Assembly (NCBI RefSeq): GCF_037975245.1
Contig: NC_092576.1
Span: 42,654,611 to 42,718,610, forward strand
Source of the DNA: Apostichopus japonicus
Lineage: Eukaryota > Echinodermata > Holothuroidea > Aspidochirotida > Stichopodidae
Direction of reading: 5' to 3'
Length of the DNA: 64,000 bases
The translations under genes were made by a program, and so were the position numbers. Positions 56,611-64,000 of the stretch are shown here, in pieces; the first letter of the stretch is position 1, and the number at the start of each line of letters is the position of its first letter. The notes beneath the pieces are model-generated. The model had not been told where the DNA came from, made no database searches, and saw only the letters and a list, made by a program, of their open reading frames with translations.

Positions 56611-58250
56611 TTTAGCCCATGTTTTATTATCTCTGTAGTCTGGGCATTTGATTCTGGTTGCAATGATGACACTCTGGTTCAAATGTTCAGCTTTATACAG
56701 TCTGCTTCAGACTTTGGGTATCCTTTTTTTCAGACTATTGCGGAAGCAAATCTCACATCACTTTGTGGTGACAACTTTATTTCATTTTTTCAAATGATTC
56801 ATGACTACTGCTGCTTTGCTATTTCCTTTTTCCAGGAAGAATTGAAAAATCAAATATCCAGGTGAGGTTTCCTGTGATGTACGACACCAGTGTGGAGGCA
56901 ACAACAGAAGAGGAGAACGTATTTATGGCTTAAAGACATAATGGTGTAAGATGATATTAAGAGTTTATCCAAGAGTCCAAAAAGCAAAGGAACAAGTGCT
57001 AAGAGAAAAAAGATGCAAGGGTGAGTTTAACTATTGTACCCAAATGTGTAATGATATTATTTAGATACTTTTCATAACCTGTTTATATATAATATATAAA
57101 AAACAGTCTGGTACATCATTTACGTACAAGCGTCATAAGTTTGGCCAATTTTTTACTGATTTGGGATAATTATAAACATGGTTATTAAGCTTTGAAAAAT
57201 AACTTGGTGTTATAGTGCAAAGCTAGTAATTATTTGGAAAAGCTGCTATTCCTGGCTTATAACTTGAGGGACCTTGATTTAAATGTTTACCTCCCAATAT
57301 GTTGATATAAAATTTTAATGTTAATGTATGTTTATGATAATGTGAGTTATCATGTGCTATATCTGTATATATGCTTACAGGTATATCATATTTTCTGTTC
57401 ACAGGTCAATATTGGTGCAGATTTTGGGCTTCCTGAAGACAAGTGGGAGGCCATTTGTAGTTAAGAGAAACACTCTATGTTCGTGAAGACTTCACTGGTG
57501 TTGATTTGCGGCACCAACACTTTGAAAACGAAAGTCGTTGGGAATGCTTGCACACGATTCAACAGTGACAGAGATGCAAAACCGCTGTTGTCTCCCGTGA
57601 AGCTTAATGCTATGGAATGTTAGTCATTATGAAAAGCTTTCAAACAAGTTACCATTTATATTACAAGCTCATGACTTAGTACACAAGTGTACAATATAAT
57701 TTACTGAATAAGCTGTTTTTCAGGAGTAATTTTTTAACACTGACAGAACTATTTATCAGTAGGATTATGCATTCCAGTATCATGAGTTAACAACTGATTT
57801 CATTTTGGTTGGTTCTTAATTGCCTTTGAGTTCTGACAGGAAGCCTACAATCAAACTACCATAGTGGTGTAGTTTTTCCAACCAAAAGATTTAGCAAACC
57901 CAAATTCTAAACCAAAAGAATGTTCTTGGTTAGACTGTGGTTCCTAGTCCATTCAGGTTGGATACCAACAGAGATAAATATCGTGAGACATTCTAAACCA
58001 TAGGAAAGTTTGACTTTAACTTTCCATGAAAGCGCTCATCTAGCAATGCAAGAGAGTTTGTTAAGTTTTAGGACCACACTGTTACTGTTAATCATGATAA
58101 GTCAATTCTTAAGTGTTCCTACGCTTTGTTTCTTGCAGCAAAATTCGTGGCACGTTTGAAAGAAAGCTGCAGTTTACTGAGGAAGCTGCAAGGTTCAGCA
58201 AATACATATCCGAGAAGCTGACGTCAATCGTAAAACAAAGAAGGCCTTAA
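56610..58250 (+). pseudogene. BEN-domain-like gene inside the TIR element (damaged)
   Basis: Candidate exons on the plus strand: a short EELKNQIS piece after TTTTTCCAG at 56836-56861; a basic segment SKSPKSKGTSAKRKKMQ ending at donor GTGAGT (57020); a BEN-like exon from CACAG at 57405; and a last exon 58139-58250 encoding KIRGTFERKLQFTEEAARF, then SKYISEKLTSIVKQRRP and a stop. In the third exon, GLPEDKWEAICS is followed by TAA, then FVKTSLVLICGTNTLKTK, VVGNACTRF and LLSPVKLNAME. This matches the BEN pattern of FV..L...G..TLK..SVTG and L.P.K..A. BEN domains bind DNA or chromatin. The premature stop and poor donor after NAME suggest decay; the first exons are uncertain. Confidence 0.45.
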
Positions 58251-59330
58251 AACATTAGTATCATATTATTTTTTTCAATGGTTATTGCTTACCATTAAAC
58301 AGTCTTTAGTTTTATTCAAACTGACAGCATATTGCTGTCACTGACAAGTTAACTTTTCAGAGGATTTTTTTTAGACAGTTCTTTTTTCAAAGTAGGATTA
58401 AACCCATATTTATTATTATGTTTTAAACAGTTATTGTTTGCCATTATATGGTATGTATGTTGCTGTCAATTACAACTTAAGTTTTCAATGGAGACCTTCT
58501 GGACAGTTTTTTCTTGAAAGTGGTTTAACCATGACTATTATAGACTGATGTTGCCTTTTACTTGGCAAAGTCATGTTTCCACTTTTGCCTTATTTTTTTT
58601 AAAGAACTAACATTTCTAGTATGTACAAATGCCATTAAACAGTATTCAGATTTTTATTCAAGCTCCAGAATAGACAGTATATTGTCGTCACATATGTGTT
58701 CAGTATAAATATGCATTACAAATACATGCTTTGTGAGTAAATATTGTTTTTTAAGATCTGATTGGTAGCCAATTTAAGAATGAATTCCTTTCAAAAGGTT
58801 ACTGTCTGACTAGCTATTATTATTGTCTGCCTAGCATGCAGAATTGCACACTACATAGTTTGGTAATGCTAACTCTTGAATAACTTTTATCTATTCAGCT
58901 GTAACTTTTATTTTGATATAATGATTGATAAAAAATTAACCTTTATATTGTTTTAACAGATAGAGTTTCCTTTCTTAATTGCCACAGCAATACATGAAAT
59001 CATTGTTTTAATGAATATATTTAGTTGGTATTTCATAATATATGTAAGTTTTTAATGTGTAATATGAAAGCGTTTACTTCAGAAGTTTGCTTTCTTGTTA
59101 GACTCCAAATTTATGTTTTCTTTTTCATTGCCCTCAACTTTGCATTATTGTGCAGTACTATACTTTTGCCATTCATGTTTGATCCATTAACTTGTCTTAA
59201 CTTTGTTGAAATAAAATGATATTTTCAGATTTTTGTTAACAGTGATTTTTACTCCATCTGCTGGAAGTTCTCCCTCGCCTTAACTTGCTTGTTAAGTGTT
59301 AGACCTACATCATGTGCAACTGTGAAGAGT
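58251..59330. other. Element interior after the BEN-like gene
   Basis: T-rich sequence with AATAAA at 59209-59214, which could be the 3' UTR of the enclosed gene. Imperfect internal repeats of GTCATTAAACAGT-like phrases occur at about 58290-58680 (CCATTAAACAGT appears twice). No other coding sequence was seen. Confidence 0.4.
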
Positions 59331-59339
59331 AATTTTATC

Positions 59340-60010
59340 CTGTTGAAATTCATCGCCACCTGTTTTCACCAGATAACTTGTTGAAAACAATTGAACCTGT
59401 AGAAAATCCTACTGTTATAACCAACTTAAAACCTTCCATACATGTTCTTACCTGTTCAAACGTTTTCAATACCACTAAAGACATGTTGAAAACAGAACCA
59501 GTTAAAACCTGTTACCCCTGTTGAAAACAGTTGAAACCAGTTCATACAGTATGTTATTACCAGTTAATAGCTGTTGCGCCTGTTGAAGACAGTTGAAACC
59601 TGTTATTACCAGTTAATACCTGTTCATGCCAGTTAAAAGCTGTTGTGCCTGTTGAAACTTGTTGAGAACAGTTGAAACCGGTTAATACCAGTTAAAAACT
59701 GTTATGCCTGTTGAAAACAGTTGAAACCTGTTATTACCAGTTAATACCAGCTAAAGCTGTTGTGCCTGTTGAAACCTGTTGAAAACAGTTGAAACCTGTT
59801 AATACCAGCTAATACCTGTTAATACCAGTTAAAAACTGTTATGCCCGTTGAAAACAGTTGAAACCTGTTAATACCAGTTAATACCTGTCAATACCAGTTA
59901 ACACCCGTTAATACCATTTAATACCTGTTATTACCTGTCACCAAATACCAGTTGCAACAGGTACCTGTTAAAACCAGTTCAACAGGTATTAACTGGAATT
60001 TTCACCTGGG
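59340..60010. repeat. Degenerate minisatellite array, right arm of the element
   Basis: Repeated words GTTGAAACCTGTTA, ATACCAGTTAATACCTGTT and GTTGTGCCTGTTGAAAACAG recur with variable spacing. The array is related to the left arm but less regular, and it ends GGAATTTTCACCTGGG at the right terminus. Confidence 0.9.
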
Positions 60011-60182
<172 letters not shown>

Positions 60183-61255
60183 TATAGTTATATGAGGTGG
60201 ATTCTGAGTCCGAAGTCTATCATCCAATCCCATAATTCAAAGATCACCAATGAGACCAGCCAGCAGTTTGACCCCTGCAGATCTACATAAAAGTTGCCCA
60301 TACAAGGGAATTTTAAACCAGCTTTATGGTGTGAAACGCCCAATCACACGCAAATAGAACGCAAATGTTCAGTAATACGGTATCTTAATCTCCGCTTTCT
60401 TTCAACGTTATAAAGAACGTTACAACCATTACAAGCAATACTATATATAACATTGGTGGAGATAGTTGTAAAATATTGGTTAAAAAAATCAAATCTAGGT
60501 GCATTTCATGAACATTAAGTTATTTAAGGTAACATATTACAAGTATTACATCTGCTGATTTGGCTGAATAGTAAGGTAGCTGGAGTGTCCGCAGAAATAG
60601 CTGGTGGTTGTGACGCCACCAATAGGTGATCCGAAAAGTTGGTAAGGCGTGGTAGGCTGTGATGGGCATAATATCACAATATCTTGGTGGTCAGGTTACG
60701 AGTAAGAACTAACATGTTTGTAAATGATTCGGCGAACGGGTTGCATATATTGTAGAAATAGTACCACAAGGGAGATGCTATAAGTACTGATTGCAGCAAA
60801 ATATGGCTCCAGGGCTGTGTCCCTGCTGATGTCATCGACACGTTGGTTGGCAGCTGCTATTATCAATGTATGATACCCATGAGCAAGGAAAAGTTTACGA
60901 AATGAGTTGACGCCTTTTTTTTGTAAATAATCCGACAAACGGGTGTTATATATTTGTAACCAGAAACTCAAATGACTCAGTGATTCCTTGCCAATATGAG
61001 ACAAAACGTTACATACAAGATTTTAGGAAGAAAATCATTACTGATCAGAAATGGCAAGTCTAGCATAATTAATTAATTAATTCGTACCTATGTAAATAGG
61101 GTTGAAGGTCAAACAAGATTCACTTCTGCATAATCAGACTTATTGTGACTGTAACATTTAACTGACCATTGGCCTTAAGGAAAAATGTAGACATGTATTT
61201 AAATAGGGCTATATACAAACCAAGTACTTTGAAGTACAAGTAACTTCTGAAGTTA
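60183..61255. other. No recognised gene
   Basis: A minus-strand frame at 60696-61004 contains a hydrophobic stretch YFAAISTYSISLVVLFLQYM and could be a membrane-protein exon, but no splice-consistent partner or family was recognised. Confidence 0.35.
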
Positions 61256-61765
61256 TCGCATTTTCAAATTTCTCAGACTTTGACATCCCTTAACTTCATA
61301 CGACCTTTGATCTCCATTGAAAACAACAGGGATCATCTGCTCACCAAGGGCTACCAACCATACAAAGTTTAAAGTTCAAGCTACTTTAAGTTATTGATAT
61401 ATCGTGTTTACAAGGTTTTCAGCCCTTGACTTCTCTCGACATCAAATGACCTTTGACCTCCAGGAAAAACAATAGGAGTTAGTTGCTTACCAAGCGCTTC
61501 AAACATACCGAATTTGAAGTTCAAGAATATTCTACGTCTTGAGATATCTTTTTTACAAACTTCTCGGCCTTTTACTTCTCTTGACCTCAAATGACCATTC
61601 ACCTCCATGAAAAACAAAAGGGGCAATTGAACTACCAAGTGCTTCCTACATACAAAGATTTAAGTTCAGGAATCTTTCGTTCTTGAGATATCGTGTTTAC
61701 CAGCCAATGCGTCACATACACACCCAGACACACATCCCGATCCCATAGATTCATTCGGCCTTCGG
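61256..61765. repeat. Dispersed repeat, second locus (period about 145 bp)
   Basis: Three units each contain TTGACCTCAAATGACC-like, ACCTCCA-GAAAAACAA and TTGAGATATC-TTTACAA phrases. The same phrases build the repeat at 27810-28740. It ends with CACACACCCAGACACAC and GATTCATTCGGCCTTCGGCA. Confidence 0.8.
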
Positions 61766-62974
61766 CATGGACTCAACGATAATGCAAAATGCATTGAGGT
61801 TTCGATGGATTCATTGCACTAGGCTTTTGCTTATTAGTAACGAGAACTAGCTGTACAATCGAAATGGCCCGAATCACCATTGTGATACAATTACAATATG
61901 GCATGATAAACACAGGTCAGTCTACTGTCCGTGGCAATACACACCTCCGCCAAAAACAATGGGGGTCTTGTACTCAATGTTATGAATCCACACACCAAGA
62001 ATATGAAGCATCCACGATTCCCATCGTTAGATATTGTAACGTTTACTCAGTCCAAAATCCGGGGGCGCCGAAATATTCCTAAAGAAGGACTGGTGGTGGC
62101 ATGGACAAATGCGGCTTTGATGGTTGTAAGTAAGTAACGACGAGCTTTGAACCCCCCCCCCCCCCCTATTACATGCAGAGAATAAATCTCATAGATACAC
62201 GAGTAAAGAACGAATTGCGATATTTCGTAATTTATTACTACAATCAGCCACAAAACATCGGCACGAAGCCCTCAAAATGAAATAGAAAAAAACATATACT
62301 TAAACAAAAATGGTTACAAACGAGGTATTAATACCGAAGTAGAGTCCTATAACGATACGCGTACTGGTGAGATATCCGTCACTTTTGAAATTCCGAGATC
62401 CTTATGAGGAATGTAAACGGAAATACATATCATTGGACAGAGAAGGAAAGCATGGAGTGCGAACTGTGTCAAAATGCCACAACACCAAATACGCAAGCTT
62501 AGAACGTTAGTTTAATTACCTACGTTGTTGTAATAAACTACATCATTATAGCATGAGTATACCAGTTTATTATCTGTTGCTGTACCCGAAAAAAATATTA
62601 ACATATTGGCCGATTTGTTTACTGAAATATCTTGTTAGGTGAAGCACGGGGGCTATAACCTCCTCATCCGCCTCCTTCGCATATGGCAATGTAGCCTTGA
62701 ACTTATTAATGAACTGAATATTGTGAAATTTTATGTAAAACGTTTGTATCCTACCATTCATATACTCTATATAAAGTTTTTTATGTTTTCAAGTTTGAAG
62801 ATAATTTGTAACTTGTCGTTCATCGCACTCTCATCCCTTACGAACCTCCAGTATCTTCTCATCTACGAATGCAAGTATTACCTCTCCAAGTTGAATCTAA
62901 AGGAAAACATGATGTTGAGTAATGAATTTCTTATCACGATACAGTAATCTGTTATTTTTCTCTTTTTTTTTATT
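61766..62974. other. No recognised gene
   Basis: It holds a C-run at about 62150-62166 and no recognised coding sequence. The frame at 62639-62947 runs toward the splice-acceptor-like TTTTTTTTATTTCAG at 62965-62979 but has no motif of its own. Confidence 0.35.
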
Positions 62975-62979
62975 TCAGG

Positions 62980-64000
62980 AAAGAAGAAATACAACAAGTT
63001 GTTTCTGCATTTCATGACTACAAACAATATTCAATTGATTCTATTTTACGTGATCATCATTTTGTCGATGAAAGTCGTCCGGAGAGTCAAACCTGAGTTC
63101 GTCCCAATCCTTTGAATAAAGTAAAAATTGGTCAAATGGTTAACTTTCGGTTGAAATTGAAAAAAAAAACGTATCAAAGATAAATGGCTATAGTGATTTA
63201 GCTGTTGGACAGAATCATATCTTTGTAGCAAATCAAACAGAATACTCTGATTACAGGACTATAGTTAACTTTACAGTTGCATCTACATTGTCAGGTGTTT
63301 ATAATCTCTTCATAGAGGAGTTTGGTAATTTTGTCCAGTTACAGCTACCCGGCAGTCCATTCCATCTTGTCGTTGAGGCCGGAGATCCCGCTTATGCATT
63401 GTAAATTGGCAGAAGGGCCGATGAGTTGCCTTCTTGTCACGCTGGGCCGCTAACCTGAACGTCGTGGCTGGGTGGCAAATGGATAACTCGCAACTTGACC
63501 AGCACAAAACGAGGGGTTTTACGTAGCGGATGGGTCTTTCAGTTGGATTGGTGCACTTTTGACGTCTTTACTACAAATGACATTGCAATGGCGGCGGAAA
63601 CTCCCTCTCTCAAGAAAATTGCAATTTTGGGTTCCTCAGTCGAGCGCGGGATATTCTTCTCCCTCGATGATGTACTACTCACTAAAGAAGAAAAATATAA
63701 TTTGAGTGATTCTGATTTCGCTAAATGCTGGGGTTATGCGCAAGTTCAAGTTGAAAACATATAATTCGTTCATCAGGACTTTCGGATCGCAGCTTGCCAA
63801 TTTATGAATATCAGATGGAAACTCTGATGTTATTTGCCACGTCGAGAAGGTAGCCAAAATGGAAGTTACGATTTTTTTGGTGACGGTCTTAGGTTTTTAA
63901 AAAAGTGCCTTTTCGCTGAAGATCCATTGCCAGATATTTTGGTAGTACCTATCAGAACAGTTGTGCAATTATAATTACTATTAAAGGCCATCCCATCATC
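62980..64000 (+). pseudogene. Filamin-like/PC-esterase (NXPE-like) pseudogene, runs off the window
   Basis: After TTTATTTCAG the plus strand reads KEEIQQVVSAFHDYKQYS, then a TGA (about 63100), VKIGQMVNFRLKLKKK, and a frameshift at the A-run 63160-63169. LSGVYNLFIEEFGNF and LPGSPFHLVVEAGDPAY follow; the pattern L.G.Y.l.i...G..v..SPF.l.V.aGdp is a filamin-type Ig repeat. TAA at 63403 and another frameshift precede SGWVFQLDWCTFDVFTT and KKIAILGSSVERGIFFSLDD, which resembles the GDSxxR block of NXPE/PC-esterase SGNH domains. Further stops follow at 63762 and beyond. Multiple breaks in one long stretch suggest a decayed gene, possibly retroposed. The NXPE assignment is tentative. Confidence 0.5.

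Larger units (their letters stand above)
54572..60010. mobile_element. 5.4 kb TIR element inserted in TA repeats, with minisatellite ends and BEN-like gene
   Basis: The left end reads CCCAGGAGAAAATTCC, then TTAATACCTGTT; the reverse complement of the right end reads CCCAGGTGAAAATTCC, then TTAATACCTGTT. Both ends abut (TA)n. About 28 of the first 30 terminal bases agree, followed by related minisatellite arrays built from ACCTGTT and CCAGTT words on both sides. This is the layout of a cut-and-paste DNA transposon with TA target preference and internal transposase-binding-like repeats. No transposase was recognised inside, so it is probably non-autonomous. The superfamily is not assigned. Confidence 0.75.

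Noticed and set aside
60696-61004. Possible exon with a membrane segment on the minus strand
   Set aside because: No partner exon or family was identified. It probably arose by chance in AT-rich sequence.

Overview
The window is AT-rich, intron-rich animal DNA with canonical GT-AG introns, dense microsatellites and several broken transposable elements. An expanded death-fold NACHT-LRR immune receptor, a Ty3/gypsy element with integrase placed before reverse transcriptase (the Gmr1-like order described from deuterostomes), and filamin/PC-esterase-like and BEN-like sequences together suggest a non-vertebrate deuterostome, perhaps an echinoderm. The species is an inference.

Region 1 (about 3.6-32.9 kb, minus strand) is one large NLR-type gene and the main intact gene here. 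In transcript order it has two related candidate first coding exons, two death-effector-like exons, one 1.5 kb NACHT exon, and 21 small exons. The small exons repeat a four-exon cassette (here named B-C-D-A) five times, followed by a sixth B exon. Exon ends are phase-compatible throughout: DED exons are 1-1, and cassettes start and end in phase 0. About 1,600 codons are visible without a stop. The 3' end is not identified. The two cassettes nearest the NACHT exon lie on a recent ~2.7 kb tandem duplication; the copy nearest NACHT carries a 222 bp (TA)n array that is only a few repeats long in the other. A decayed third DED exon and a duplicated 160 bp intron segment show that the 5' half was also shuffled.

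Region 2 (33-54 kb) is mostly repeat-derived or unrecognised. It holds a YqaJ-like nuclease fragment with a tRNA-like SINE end, a 5'-incomplete and frameshifted Gmr1-like retrotransposon with a putative 1.4 kb 3' LTR, three (TA)n arrays within 2 kb, and a LINE endonuclease remnant on the minus strand.

Region 3 (54.57-60.01 kb) is a discrete 5.4 kb unit inserted in TA repeats. It starts CCCAGG and ends CCTGGG, has inverted termini, carries minisatellite arrays just inside both ends, and encloses exons of a damaged BEN-domain-like gene. This is the best candidate for an undescribed mobile element. Region 4 (60-64 kb) has a dispersed ~145 bp-period repeat and ends in a frameshifted filamin-like/PC-esterase (NXPE-like) pseudogene running off the window.

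All calls come from reading translations, splice sites and repeats by eye. No alignment or database search was run.
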